Shown: in pieces, positions 37,415 through 48,263 of the stretch
How the letters are laid out: each line of letters opens with the position of its first letter
Numbering within the stretch: position 1 is the stretch's first letter
DNA from: Lactarius indigo
Lineage: Eukaryota; Basidiomycota; Agaricomycetes; Russulales; Russulaceae
Assembly: GCA_025766275.1 (NCBI GenBank)
Contig: JAFKAC010000097.1
Span: 62,001-126,000 of the forward strand
DNA: 64,000 nucleotides
Reading direction: 5' to 3'
The notes under the pieces: generated by a model
Told to the model about the DNA's origin: nothing
Seen by the model: the letters and a program-made list of their open reading frames with translations, nothing else
Databases searched by the model: none
Program-made: the position numbers and the translations under genes

Positions 37415-39150
37415 AGCCGAACCAAGTTTGTCCAGGAATACCTGGAACGACACACCGACGACGACCTCCGATCATCGATCAAAGGAACGGCCACTTGGAG
37501 GAACACTCCCCACGACACAGGCTACTACGTCTTCGACCCTGACAAAAACACCTACGAACCCATCGAATACATCGAAGATCAACACGTCTGGGCCTATGTC
37601 GCCTATTCAGACAAAAAGAACTCTTGGTATTCAATCAAACCAGTACCCGCATCTCTTGGGCTCGGACCAGGAAAAACCCGAATACAAGGCATCGACGTCG
37701 ACTCTGACGTTGCAGAACCCAACTCGGACAGCGAAAACCCAGACCCCACTCTCACACCTACTATCACCAGAACAGTTGACTTCGCATCATATGCCGACAT
37801 GTCCACCACCCAATCCCAACTCGCGACCACCCTTACCCAGTCAGGAAGCGGCCAACCCAGTGGAGGAACGTCCTCCTCTACAGCTGCTCCAAGTGATGGA
37901 GGACATCCTGTGGGAGGAAGTGCGCCAGCAGGCTGTTACGGTATGGACTTGGTGACTCATTACATACGACTCATGGCCGGTTATGACTACGGCCCGGTAT
38001 TGATATTAGTCATGGACTCTTACGTCGTATCAGTCAGCATAGTAGTTTGCATGTGATTGTGACTCATGTATGACTCACTCCTAGGATAGCGGTACTAGGG
38101 TTCGAGCTAGTTACGCTATTGGTTACTTACTATTCCATTGGCGCTTTAAAGCCCGCGCGTATCTGTATAAGTAGTTGCGCTGGAAGACCAAGAGTCTCCA
38201 TCTTGGTCTTCTTCAATCCACCATCTTGACTCGTCTATCGCTTGCCTTAGTCTTCGAACTAAGAGTACTTCTACTCCTATCCACCAAGGGATAGTACTTC
38301 TTCATCATTAGCTGCAGCGTGTGCCAGTGTGCCCCTGTTCAGCTTGCGTTGGGTTGACACGTGATCCCCATTCGCCAGACATTCGCTAAGTTGATTACGC
38401 CTTCTCCGTGTCCAAGTCGGACTCATGCCGGTGGAGCGTAACACAGGCGGAAGCGGCCCTCTGGGAGGCTCAGGAAGCCATCATGGAGGCAGTGTGCCTG
38501 GAGGCGGAGGCGGTGCGCCTGGAGGTGGAGGCGGTGTGCCTGGAGGTGGAGGTGGCACGCCTGGAGGTGGAGGCGCAGCTGCAGGAGGAGGAGCAGCCCT
38601 GGGCCTCCTTAATGGGAGACTCGGAGGGAACGCCCTGCCAGAGTTTACAGGAGATCGGGAATCAAGTAGGGCGTTTCTTAACACCTTCTCCCTCTATCAA
38701 GGAATGAACCCCACTGTACAACAACTGGTGGTCCTGTACTCCCGCGCAATGACCCTCCTCTCCTACATCCGAGGCCCCCTCATGGACAATTGGGTCGAAG
38801 AACAAATTCAGTGGCTTGTCGCCCAACTAGTAGCAGGAGTGGCCCTAAACGAAGAAAACCTTTGGAACACTATTGAAGCACGATTTATTCAGGCCTACAC
38901 TGATACCACACAACAACAGAAGGCCCAGCACTCCATCCAAACTCTCAGAATGGAGAAAGAAGACATCGACACATACATCGCGAAATTCTCAAACCTCGCC
39001 AACAAAGCAGGATATAATAAAGACGAAGCTACCACGCTGGAAATTTTCCAGAAGGGACTCCCTAACGCCCTCGTCGTAAACGCAATCAAATTCCATCATC
39101 CAATCACATGGGATGACTGGAAAGCAGCCATAACACTGCAACAAGCCGAA
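37415..39150 (+). pseudogene. gag: Element D gag, interrupted by solo LTR A and cut by element B2
   Basis: A gag homologous to that of element C (shared IKG...W, PIEYIED, SIKPVP in the first 90 codons). The frame opens after a TGA at 37412; there is no ATG until codon 129 (37799). LTR A (37934-38443) splits a Gly-rich linker, and the frame resumes cleanly at 38444: removing the LTR and one CAGGC copy leaves it open. The capsid part follows (ALPEFTGDRESSRAFLNTFS, SYIRGPLMDNWVEEQIQWL, KFSNLANKAGYNKDEATTL). It is cut at 39150 by LTR B2 just after DDWKAAITLQQAE, so the zinc knuckle and all of pol are missing. Confidence 0.87.
37934..38443 (+). mobile_element. Solo LTR A with target duplication CAGGC
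   Basis: 510 bp, TGTTACGG...GAGCGTAACA, flanked by CAGGC at 37929-37933 and 38444-38448. It keeps the TATA box and the AAGACCAAGA.../ATCTTGGTCTT hairpin of family A. Confidence 0.95.
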
Positions 39151-39836
39151 TGTGATGACTCACTGTCACTCGACAGGGGGTCACGACGAAGGCGGGGACT
39201 GGGGGCTACGGAGGGCGCGGAGAAGAAGTCCAGAAGAACACAAGGTACGAGGGGTACGGCTTTGGCTCAAAGAGGAGTAGTGGCGCACGAAGAGTGGGGC
39301 ACTCGAAGGAGCTGAGAGGCAAAGGGAGGATGTCACAAGTGGACAGTCTGAGGGACTGTCCGTAGAATTGCACCAGCTTATATACTACAGGGGGTGGTCT
39401 GTGCGTAGGTTTAGGGCAGGCTTAGGGCCCATCCACGGGTGCTGCGCAGTACTGCGCAAAGGAACATTCTAGAGACATCTAACAATAGAGGCCAATCAGA
39501 AGAGGTTTAAACATAGAACGACTGCGCCGCAGTCGATGGCGCAATCTTGCGTCAGGATGGCGTGATTCCGCAGTCAATGCGGGATTCCCCGAGGAGTGGT
39601 GACTTGTTGATTATCTTCGTTGATTGATCAACAATCAACTGTTGATAAGTACACGTGTACACAGCACGTGGCTTGAGAGGCATGACAGATCACGTGACCG
39701 ATCACGTGATCGTTTGAGAACAGAATTCAAACTCCGATTCGGAATTCCCCTTTAGGAAGGTGATTACATAAGACCGGGCCGACGCGGACCGGTCCTAAGC
39801 GCCCTTGGGTCACGACCAGGTTATAGGTTCGTGACA
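39151..39836 (-). mobile_element. 3' LTR of element B2
   Basis: 686 bp, TGTGATGACT...TTCGTGACA, next to a purine tract on the minus strand (39837-39849). Contains CACGTG palindromes near 39650-39710. Confidence 0.95.
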
Positions 39837-39847
39837 GTATCCCCTTT

Positions 39848-42800
39848 TTAACGTTGTGCTATTCCACTAGCACTAGTTGACTTTGGTTTAGGGGCACTGG
39901 GGTTGGCCTTGTGAAATTGACTAACAAGGTCTTGCGCATGGGTCATTTGGGAGGCAGGGAGCCAGGAATTCTCGGAGTCGGGATACCCCTTCCATTTGAT
40001 CAAGTAAAGCACGCCTTTCTTGTTGGGCGATATCTTTGACTGCAGGACCTTTTCGACTTCATAGTGTTCGTCTTCCCCTTGGACAATTTCGGGGGGTGGT
40101 CGAGTGAAGTTAGGGCCGTGTGTGGTGTTTTCTTTGTACGGGGAGATCAAGGAGTTATGGAAGACTGGGTGGATTCGCCATGTCTTTGGGAGTTGGAGTT
40201 TGCAGTTAATTCCCCAGGAAGATAGGACTTTAAATGGGCCATGGCGTCGAGGGGCGAGTTTAGCTTTGGGGTGGGTAGTATGGATATTAGTTCCTTCCAG
40301 CCAGACTAGATCGCCTTCGTTGAACATGTGAGAGATTGCGGTTGATCTGGAATTTCTCATTACTTCTGCAGCAACCTTGAGAGCTGCGGTGACTTCGGAG
40401 CGGATTCGGTTCAACGCGTCTAGTCTTTCTTCGGCTGCAGGTATCTTGCTTTTGAAGTGGGTGGGGGGAATAAACTCGGGATTGTACCCATACCACACTT
40501 CAAAAGGTGACTTGTGAGTCGCACTATGCTGTCGGGCGTTGTGCGCGAATTCCATGAATGGGATTAGGTCTACCCAGTTGTCTTGTTGGAAATTACAGAA
40601 GACGCGGAGGTACTGTTCAAGTTCTTGATTTACGCGTTCGGTTTCTCCATCTGTTTGTGGATGGAAAGCCGTGGACAGGGTGGATTTAACTCCTAATTTG
40701 TTCCAGATTTCTTGCATTACTTTTGATGCAAACTGAGGGCCTCTGTCGGAAATAACTTGTCGGGGTAGGCCGGTACGTCTCCAGACGTTTTCTAGGTAAA
40801 GTTGAGCAGTTTCGTCTGCTGTGATGGTTTTGTTGCACGGGGAAATGACTACTGCTTTACTGAGTCGATCAACAACTACGAACATTGAGTCGTAGTTGTG
40901 GGAGGAGGGGAGGTCAGTGATGAAGTCCATTGTAATGGTTCCCCAGATTTCTTCAGGAATAGCGTTGGGTTGCAGAGGTACTTGGGTTCGTGGTTTGATC
41001 TTCGTGGATTGGCAGGTGGCACACCCGTCAACGTATTCTTTGACAAACGTCGACACTCCCGGCCACCAAAATTCTCGGGAAAGGAGCTCATAAGTCTTCC
41101 ATCGCCCCGGATGTCCCGTGGCGATGTGGTCATGGTACGTTTTGACAATGTCTCTTCGTAGGTTGTCGTCTTTAGGAACGTAGACTTGTCCCTTGAATAA
41201 GATAATGCCGTCTTCTAAGTTCCACTCTTCTAGGCCCTTAGTTAGGGATCGAGGGCCATTCTTCAGAAGGGATTCGAGGGCCATGCTGACTTCCTTGTCA
41301 TAGGTCTGGGTGTTTTTGATTCGCTGCCGGAGGGTGGTATCTCCTTGAATGGTTACTGCAGTTCTTTGTACTGCGTTGACGGAAAAATATTTGGTATCCA
41401 GGAGTACTCGCTTTTCATCTTCATCCGCTATCCCCTTTTTATGATCTGGACGCCGAGACAGTGCATCAGACTTATTCTGTGTACCGGGTTTGTGGATGAT
41501 GATGAACTGGAAGCGAGAGAGGAACAAGGCCCAACGGGCCTGACGGCGGGAAAGCTTCTGCTTTGTGGTAAAATAGACAAGGTTGCCATGGTCGGACCAG
41601 ATCTCGGTAACGTCGTTCCGTCCCTCCAAGTAGTGGCGGAAAGCATGCAAGGCATGGATGATGGCAAGAAGTTCCTTGTCGCAGATTTCGTAGTGACGCT
41701 CGGCAGGAAGGAGGGATTTGGAAAGGAAGGCGATGGGGTGCCAACGGTGCAAGGCATCAGGTTGTTCAAGAATGGCACCGGTAGCAAAATCGCTCGCGTC
41801 GGTGATGAGGCGGAAAGGCTTAGAATGGTCAGGTAGGGCAAGGACAGGGGCTGTGGTGAAACACTCGATCAGGGTGCGGAAAGCGCTTTCCGCCGCGGTA
41901 CCCCAAGAAAAGGGGACGTCTTTCTTGGTTAGGTCGAACAATGGGCGGGCGATGGTGGAGTAGTCTTTAATGAAGCGTTGATAGAAATTGCAAAAGCCCA
42001 GGAAGGCCTGCACTTGTTTAACAGTGCGTGGAGTGGGCCATTGAGTAATACCCGCAACCTTTGCAGGGTCCATAGAAACTTGGCCATCAGAAATGACGAT
42101 TCCGAGGTATTCGACTGAGGTTTGCGCAAAGGTACACTTTTCAGGTTTCAGGTAGAGGTCGTGGCGTTCCAGTCGTTGAAGCACATCGTGTGTCAATGCT
42201 GTGAGTGAGGAGATATCTTCTGTGAAGATCAAGATGTCATCGAGGTAGACCACTATGTGTCCACCGTCAATCAAGGACTCGAAGATTTGATTCATGAATG
42301 TTTGGAAAGTGGCAGGGGCGTTGCAGAGGCCAAAAGTCATTACGGTTGGCTCGAAGAGTCCTAAGGATGTTTTGAAGGCTGCCTTGTATTCATCGCCTTC
42401 GCGGATGCGGATATTGTTGTAACCCCAACGAATATCTAGCTTGGTAAAGTAGCGCGCGCCATGGAGTTTGTCGATAAGTTCAGGGATAAGGGGAAGAGGG
42501 GCTGCGTTCTTAATGGTTATATCATTGAGGGCGCGGTAGTCTTGTACAGGTCGGAGTTTGCCATCCTTTTTGTCGACAAAGAAGAAGGGGGAGGCCATGG
42601 GTGACTTAGATGGTCAAATGTAACCTTTCTTTAGGTGTTCAGAGATGTATTCCTTGAGAGCATCGGATTCTTTTGGCGTAAGTCGATAAATGCCACAATT
42701 CTTCATAGTGGCTCCTGGTTTGAGATCAATTGCGTGATCCCAGGGCTGATGTTGGGGTAGTCGGTGGGACGCGATTTCACTGAATACTTTGGTGTAACGT

Positions 42801-43618
42801 TGGAAATGACTCGGAATGTGGTCGGTGGAAGGCTTGGGTGCAGTTCGTGCTGCTATCTTGGTGCTTGTAGTGACTTTGGATCGAATGGCCAGGTGGTCGT
42901 ACTTGTTGAAGCTGTGAATCCACAGCCAGGGTTCGTAGGCATCTTGGATGTAGGTTGGTTCCAGGGGTTCAACTTTGTCGTTCACAGGGAGACAGGTTTC
43001 TTGGTCAGAGTCAAGTTCAAGGATGTTAATAGTCGTATGTCGCGTTTGTGGTGTTTTCGAAGAGATGACAACCGCTGAGGAGGACAGGGTGCAGGTTTTT
43101 GGGCATCGGGTGAAGGCTATTTTTGGTTGATGCCAATCGATTTCAGGATTATGCGCTTGGAGCCAATCTGTTCCTAAGATTATATCGTGCTCCCCTAGAG
43201 TAGTTGCATAGAGTTCCACAGTTTCGTCGTGGTAGTTGTCATCAGAAGTCCTGATCCGTAGTCTCTGGATCGTGGTGTACCTAACAGATCCCGTCTTGTT
43301 GGGAGACCCATCCACGTTTCTAACTGGTAAGGGTTTAATTAGTGTCCTCATTGTTAGGTTGTTTGCCCGCGCAAACCCATCATCCACGATGATGCCCTCC
43401 GCGCCACTGTCCAACAGGGCACGGGCACTGATTTCTTTGCCAGACTTCTTTCCTACTAGTGTAACTCTGAGAACAATTGAAGGAGCTCTCCTATTCCGAA
43501 TTGTTTCTGCAGGTACATGCTCAGCTCCGAGCGTCTCTAGTAGGGAAAGGCCGTGTACAACGCTACTGGCACGAATACTTCCAATCGACAGTGCTACGAT
43601 GGAAGAGCCTAAAAATCC
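39848..43618 (-). pseudogene. pol: Element B2 protease-RT-RNase H-integrase-chromodomain, one TGA
   Basis: The frame opens at 43618, inside the end of gag and in the -1 frame. Protease has LLDSGAEGIIVDDGFARANN near 43414. A single TGA (42614-42616) lies between protease and RT, in KKGYI*PSKSP where relatives have Gln, Arg or Cys; CGA to TGA is likely. RT has VVYLDDILIF, RNase H has LITDASDFATGAIL and SDHGNLVYF, the integrase finger has HIATGHPG...CATC, the core has TMDFITDL, ISDRGPQF and TDGETE, and the chromodomain has [15 protein letters not shown]. It ends about 30 residues later, with no long extension, unlike A, F and C. Apart from the TGA it is open throughout. Confidence 0.92.
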
Positions 43619-45159
43619 TCATTAATAGGCACCGAACGCGGACGTGCGTCCGGGTCAAAAGGGAGTATCTCTCGATATACCGCTCCAATGTTTGCTGGGT
43701 GGTCAGCAGGTGCTTCCTCCTGACTCGGTTCATCAACAAAGGCGCCGCGCGCCCTAGCGTTGTTGTCGGATTGGCCTCCTTTGGCCCTCATGGCTGCCGT
43801 CTTGGCGTGACATTTTTTAAGTACGTGGCCTGGCTTGCCACAGTACAGGCAGAGTTTATTCTTGAAGCGGTACTCCCGCTCTTCTTTGGTAAGCTTGGCC
43901 CTTAACTTGGTGGTGCGTGAAGAGGAGGCGTTGACATTTACGCTATCGTCCTCTGCTAGGACGGCTCGTCCTGTGGTGGGCTTATGGGTTTTGTTGAACT
44001 GGTTAATGGCGTGACCAGCGTAAATTCGATAGGCGCGATCGAATTCTCTCGCTTTCTCGACGAGGGTGTCGAAGGTGGTAGGGATGGGGGATATGCCAAG
44101 CAGCTTCATGTTTAGAGCCGTTGGGATAGCTTGCCGGAACGCATACATCTTGGTCTGTTCGTTTGCACCACTTCGCGTAGCATGGGTCGACCACTCTTGG
44201 AACCATTCGTTGAAAGGTCGGGTCCCCATCTTCAGGGAATACATTTTGTTGGTGGATTCCATGGCAGTATGTCCAGGAACGAAGTGTGCATCAAAGTCAG
44301 TTTTGAACTGTGCCCAGGTGCCAAAGGATATTGCTGCTCCCCCAGTCGGGTTTAAGGCTTTCTTTTGCCTATCTTGAGCCCATTCTCCTGCTGGGGTTCC
44401 GACCTTGAAATAGGTAAGGGCAGTGGATATCTTTTTGTCTTCGGTGTCAAAGATATCTCGATTTAGGTGGAAGTAATTGGCAAGGTTGTTCCAAAAGGCT
44501 TCAGCATTGTTGGGTTTGCCATCAAAGGGTTCAGGCGCTGCGCCTAAAATCTTTGCGGGTGCAGGGGCTGCCATTGCAGTGGGTACAAGAGGAACGGATA
44601 AGGGGGGTACTGAGGAAGGGGCTTGAACAGTCAGGGGTGGCGATGGGAGTCGATGTGGGGGAACTATTGCAGGGAGACGGCTAGGGCCGGAGGTACTAGG
44701 GGAAATCTGGGGTGTCGAGGGTCGGGAGGTTACTTGGGATAGTAGACCAGAGAGTTTCTTTGTAGTAGTATCTAGGATTTGTGATACTTCTTCCGTATCA
44801 CTGGTTGAATCGTCGGATTCACTAGGTGTATTAAAATGGACTGGTTTGTTGTTTAGGTAGATCCACTGTTCGTTTACGAAGTTCCAGCGGACGTTCTTTC
44901 CTTTGAAAGTGGCGTGTAGGGAGTTGTAACTTAGGTCCTTGACTTTGTCGATACCAGGAAAGGCTTCCTTTAGGTCCTGAAAAACGATTTGGTGCTGGGT
45001 AGCGACTATTGTCCACGGGTGTTTTCCTGTAGGGCTGGAGATATCCTCTTCTTTCCACTTAGCGTAGTAAAGGTTGTCGGTAAGGGAAAAATAGGGGTCG
45101 AAGAAGTATACTGGGATGTGGGCTTTTTCTTCGTCTGTGAGGGGCCGTTGCGTGTTCAT
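43609..45159 (-). CDS. gag: Element B2 gag
   Basis: A 516-residue capsid/nucleocapsid protein starting at ATG 45157-45159 (MNTQRPLTDEEKAHIP). A Ser/Pro-rich linker follows about residue 130; the capsid region starts at PEPFDGKPNNAEAFWNNLAN (about residue 208), and the CCHC knuckle CLYCGKPGHVLKKC lies near residue 437. The start overlaps the stop of ORF3 as ATGA, so translation may be coupled. The end reads GAT TTT TAG, where a -1 slip on the U5 run enters the protease frame. The frame is intact. Confidence 0.92.
   Translation of the reverse strand: MNTQRPLTDEEKAHIPVYFFDPYFSLTDNLYYAKWKEEDISSPTGKHPWTIVATQHQIVFQDLKEAFPGIDKVKDLSYNSLHATFKGKNVRWNFVNEQWIYLNNKPVHFNTPSESDDSTSDTEEVSQILDTTTKKLSGLLSQVTSRPSTPQISPSTSGPSRLPAIVPPHRLPSPPLTVQAPSSVPPLSVPLVPTAMAAPAPAKILGAAPEPFDGKPNNAEAFWNNLANYFHLNRDIFDTEDKKISTALTYFKVGTPAGEWAQDRQKKALNPTGGAAISFGTWAQFKTDFDAHFVPGHTAMESTNKMYSLKMGTRPFNEWFQEWSTHATRSGANEQTKMYAFRQAIPTALNMKLLGISPIPTTFDTLVEKAREFDRAYRIYAGHAINQFNKTHKPTTGRAVLAEDDSVNVNASSSRTTKLRAKLTKEEREYRFKNKLCLYCGKPGHVLKKCHAKTAAMRAKGGQSDNNARARGAFVDEPSQEEAPADHPANIGAVYREILPFDPDARPRSVPINEDF
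43610..43616 (-). other. Putative -1 slip site at the B2 gag stop (ATTTTTA)
   Basis: Gag codons are GAT TTT TAG. A phenylalanine tRNA on TTT can re-pair one base back on TTT while the stop is in the A site. The protease frame is open from 43618, just before it. This is not a canonical tandem heptamer, so the mechanism is a suggestion. Confidence 0.45.
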
Positions 45160-45839
45160 TCACCTCTTCCGGTGAGGCGGGTGACAGTCCAACTGTCCAA
45201 GTTCCAGGGGTAGTAGACCTTGTATGCAGGGAGGAGGATAGCTCTATCTGGACGATGGGGTCTTTGTGAACGACGGATCCAATGGTATTCTTCCCAAATA
45301 CCAAAGTGGGTTAGGGTTGTCTTACTTCTCCACAAGAAGTCTTGAAAATACAAGGGGCTTGTCGAAATCTCGCTTATGCGCGTAAGCGGCTGGGAAAAAT
45401 ACAGGGTTTCAAGATTGTGCCGGTTTTGGTACAACAGAGAACAGTGTCTTCTGAACACGTCGAGTTCTCGGGGGGTTCGGGTTGGTAGGCTCTTGGTTAC
45501 TAGGATAGCCTCAGGGAGATGACAATGGATTTCTCGGGGTTGGGTCTCGAGATACTGAGCTTCGTCGCTGCTTGTGGAGTGCTGCCTCGCAGTCGGAGTT
45601 GCTTGGATACTGGGGTACACCGGTTCACTTGGACCAGCTTGGTTAATACTTGGAAGGGGAATCTGGGTGTTGGTAGCTCGACGAGCTCTGGGGGCCCTTC
45701 TTGGGGTAACAGGGGTACTAGGGGTAGAGGCTATGGGCCGATCGTCCACTTGGAAGCGACGATGAGTTCTTCTTTGGGCGGTGTGTGAGGATGCCAGGTT
45801 AATTGCCCAATGAATTGGATCCAGGATTTGACTTGTCAA
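45156..45839 (-). CDS. Element B2 ORF3, unknown protein upstream of gag
   Basis: 227 residues from ATG 45837-45839 (MTSQILDPIHWAINLAS). The first 100 residues are basic and Ser/Thr/Pro-rich (TPVTPRRAPRARRATN). The second half is more globular, rich in Arg, His and aromatics (DVFRRHCSLLYQNRHNLETL, YHWIRRSQRPHRPDRAIL). It ends with TGA overlapping the gag ATG by four bases. I recognise no domain. Its open frame in a young element, its place between the LTR and gag and the tight stop-start overlap argue that it is a real gene. It could be a nucleic-acid-binding accessory protein, but that is only a guess from its charge. Confidence 0.75.
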   Translation of the reverse strand: MTSQILDPIHWAINLASSHTAQRRTHRRFQVDDRPIASTPSTPVTPRRAPRARRATNTQIPLPSINQAGPSEPVYPSIQATPTARQHSTSSDEAQYLETQPREIHCHLPEAILVTKSLPTRTPRELDVFRRHCSLLYQNRHNLETLYFSQPLTRISEISTSPLYFQDFLWRSKTTLTHFGIWEEYHWIRRSQRPHRPDRAILLPAYKVYYPWNLDSWTVTRLTGRGE

Positions 45840-45879
45840 ATTTTACACTCGTAAAATTTATCTCAACAATCTATACTAT

Positions 45880-46863
45880 CTAAACCTTTTCTCTATAAGG
45901 TAGATAGTTGACTCCGGGGGACCACAACACTACGTTGGGGGGTGTCGGGGGGGTGTTAGGACGATAACCACAGGTGCAAACTTCTTGAGAGCACCAACAG
46001 GGGCCTGAGGTCAGAGTTGGTCCCCAACCGTCGTTAGGACTAGGTGGTTGGTTAGTATCTCCGTTATGTAGGGAGATGTCGGAGTCTGAAGACTCGTCTT
46101 CTGTTTCAGGGGAACTAGGGGGAAGCCGATCTGTAATTCGGCGGAGTAAAGGCGGAGTCCGGAAAGTTTCTCTGGCGTTGAGAATTGACACTAGTTCAGG
46201 GTCGTCAGAGGTCGAAGGGGGATAGTGCCAGATGCTAGGGTTGACAAGGTTCCGGTCGGGGTTTGACAAGGTAGTTTCCCACACAGAGGTGGCGAAGGAG
46301 TAAGTGAACTCCGAACTATCAGAGATGACTAGACGGGGGGCGGAGTCGGGGTGAATGACCACTCGAATTTCTTGGAAGGAAATCTGTATTTCCTGGTATG
46401 TGAGGCGGAGTCGGTCGACAAAGTGAAGAGAGAAGCCGTCTTCTAGTTGCCGGACGTAGTGGTCACAACGAGGGGGAACGTGGACAAACCAAAGATAATC
46501 GCTCTTGGCCCACACTAGGAGTTGGTCTGTTGGATGGTTGGTGACAGAGACGGAGTTTGAAAGATGCCAATAAAGGAGTTGCTCGTCGGCGGCCTTGACG
46601 ACTTCAGAAAGATCGTCAATAAACTCGTGGTAAACCCTTTCGGGGATGACTTCTCCAAAGTCGAAGAGGTCGATAAGGGTACGTAAGGCGGTGGGGGGTT
46701 CTGTCCAACAGTCAAGGCGGGGGTTGTCGATGAGGTCGTAAGTGGAGGTAACGGGGTAATAGCGGTCAAGTTGCCGCTGTCTGTGGGACTCGAAGTTAAC
46801 TCGGGCTCGTGCAAGCCTTTGTTCTTCAGATAAGTTGAAGGTAAATGGAGTAGAAGGCGGCAC
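45880..46863 (-). CDS. Element B2 ORF2, unknown protein
   Basis: 327 residues from ATG 46861-46863 (MPPSTPFTFNLSEEQRLARA). A helical basic N terminus is followed by a globular mixed region (LLYWHLSNSVSVTNHP, VWAKSDYLWFVHVPPRCDHY), an acidic Ser/Pro linker, and a short cysteine cluster WCSQEVCTCGY (CxCx4CxC with the preceding Cys) near the C terminus. That cluster could bind metal. No similarity to gag, pol or envelope proteins is evident to me; I see no signal peptide or membrane segment. It lies 40 bp upstream of ORF3 and 107 bp downstream of ORF1, all on one presumed transcript. Confidence 0.75.
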   Translation of the reverse strand: MPPSTPFTFNLSEEQRLARARVNFESHRQRQLDRYYPVTSTYDLIDNPRLDCWTEPPTALRTLIDLFDFGEVIPERVYHEFIDDLSEVVKAADEQLLYWHLSNSVSVTNHPTDQLLVWAKSDYLWFVHVPPRCDHYVRQLEDGFSLHFVDRLRLTYQEIQISFQEIRVVIHPDSAPRLVISDSSEFTYSFATSVWETTLSNPDRNLVNPSIWHYPPSTSDDPELVSILNARETFRTPPLLRRITDRLPPSSPETEDESSDSDISLHNGDTNQPPSPNDGWGPTLTSGPCWCSQEVCTCGYRPNTPPTPPNVVLWSPGVNYLPYREKV

Positions 46864-46970
46864 TTAAATCACTCGATTTAAGTCCAAAACCCAAATAAGT
46901 AAACACTTACTTACTTTGCGTTGCACTTAAAACACTCGTTTCAAGACAAGGCAAATATATAACCACTTAT

Positions 46971-48233
46971 CTAAAGTGGCTGGTCGTCGGGAAAGGTGGA
47001 AATGAAACTAAAAGGGTCGGCGGGGATACGAGGGGAAAGGCAATAGGCAAGAAGGTGGGGGGCAGCACGAACTAAGTCCTCGAAAAAGTAAGCCTGTTGG
47101 TGGGCGTAAATTAGTCCGTCAAAAGAAAAACGTAAGTGTCCGTAAGTGGTAACAATTCTCCCGTCCAAAAAGTCCTGGATCTCTAGTGTCACTAGAGAGT
47201 CAATGTACCCGGCCCTGTGAACGTTAGCAAGGGGGGCGAAGGCGCGTCTCAGGCCTTCCCTGAAGTCGTAGCGGATAGTCCCGAGGGGGGTGTCAGGGGA
47301 GGGAAGGTCGTAGATGGCCTTGGAACAGATGTACAGGGGTGGGAAGTCGGGGTGTTGAGCGGGGTCAACAATGCGCGGGAAAAGAGTGTAGACGTGAGGG
47401 GGAAGAAGATGGAAAGGGGTAACAGAAGGAAAGACCGGGGGAAAGTTAGCGAGGGAGGTGGCAAGGGGAACTTTACTAATCAGTTCCCGGAGTGTGGTGG
47501 AGGCAGGCCGCCAAGATTCTCCTTGGGGGGTGACGACGGCGATGTACTGGTGGGGGTGTTCTCCTTGGGAAAGGAGGCAAGGGGGGGCCTGGTAGGCGGT
47601 GGGACCGAGGGGAGGGAGGTTCTCTTGTTCGGGGTGTGGGGCCGGAGGGAAGACAGGGCCTTGTTCTGCTACTCGCTCGTAGTTAATCGGCGAGTCGGGG
47701 GTTGCAAGGCGGGAGGGGACCGGAACAGGAGACGGAGAGCGACGAGGAGTCGGAGGAAGAACAGGAGGTGGCGAAGGAGAGCCACGAAGGGAAATAGGGG
47801 GGCGGGGGGTCGGGATTCGGAGGGGAGGCGCAGACTCAGCGCGGGGTTCGGGGGACAAGGGGACAATGTTCCCGTTGAGGTCAATGATCTCAAGGACCTC
47901 CTCGTAGAACTGGGCGGTGCTGGGGGACAGGGGACGAGGGGAAGGACGAGGAGTGGCTTCTTCAGCCGGGGCGTAGGGGTAGACTAGTTCGGGGGTTGCG
48001 TCCCGAACAAGGGCAACAGGGGCGGGGGGCTCGTTACCACCGAAGGTGGCAGGGGTGTAGGGGGCGGTGAAGCGGAGGCTGTCGAGGCGGACAGCAGAGG
48101 TGGAGGGGACAGGGGAAGTGCGGGAAAAGTCGAGGGGGCTACCTTGATTGTCGAACTCCGACTGGTAGCTGGCAGAATCTCCGTCCCACTGACCGTACTG
48201 CGAGAAGTCGTACTCGTAGTTGTAGTCAGACAC
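46971..48233 (-). CDS. Element B2 ORF1, unknown Pro-rich protein
   Basis: About 420 residues. It starts acidic and aromatic (DYNYEYDFSQYGQWDGD), has a long Pro/Arg/Ser-rich middle, then a folded-looking C-terminal half (HQYIAVVTPQGESWRPASTT, YDFREGLRRAFAPLANVHRA, VTLEIQDFLDGRIVTTYGHL). There is no AUG near the start: the frame opens after a TGA in the leader and the first near-cognate start is the GTG at 48231-48233. B1 has the same context, so the lack of AUG is not a random mutation in one copy. Splicing from an upstream AUG or non-AUG initiation would be needed. Function unknown. Confidence 0.7.
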   Translation of the reverse strand: MSDYNYEYDFSQYGQWDGDSASYQSEFDNQGSPLDFSRTSPVPSTSAVRLDSLRFTAPYTPATFGGNEPPAPVALVRDATPELVYPYAPAEEATPRPSPRPLSPSTAQFYEEVLEIIDLNGNIVPLSPEPRAESAPPLRIPTPRPPISLRGSPSPPPVLPPTPRRSPSPVPVPSRLATPDSPINYERVAEQGPVFPPAPHPEQENLPPLGPTAYQAPPCLLSQGEHPHQYIAVVTPQGESWRPASTTLRELISKVPLATSLANFPPVFPSVTPFHLLPPHVYTLFPRIVDPAQHPDFPPLYICSKAIYDLPSPDTPLGTIRYDFREGLRRAFAPLANVHRAGYIDSLVTLEIQDFLDGRIVTTYGHLRFSFDGLIYAHQQAYFFEDLVRAAPHLLAYCLSPRIPADPFSFISTFPDDQPL

Positions 48234-48263
48234 TGGAGTAGCCCGGAGTCAGTCTATTGGGTG

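Noticed and set aside
47217..47987. 256-codon plus-strand frame with Gly/Arg-rich sequence
   Set aside because: It is the complement of the Pro-rich part of B2 ORF1; composition explains it.
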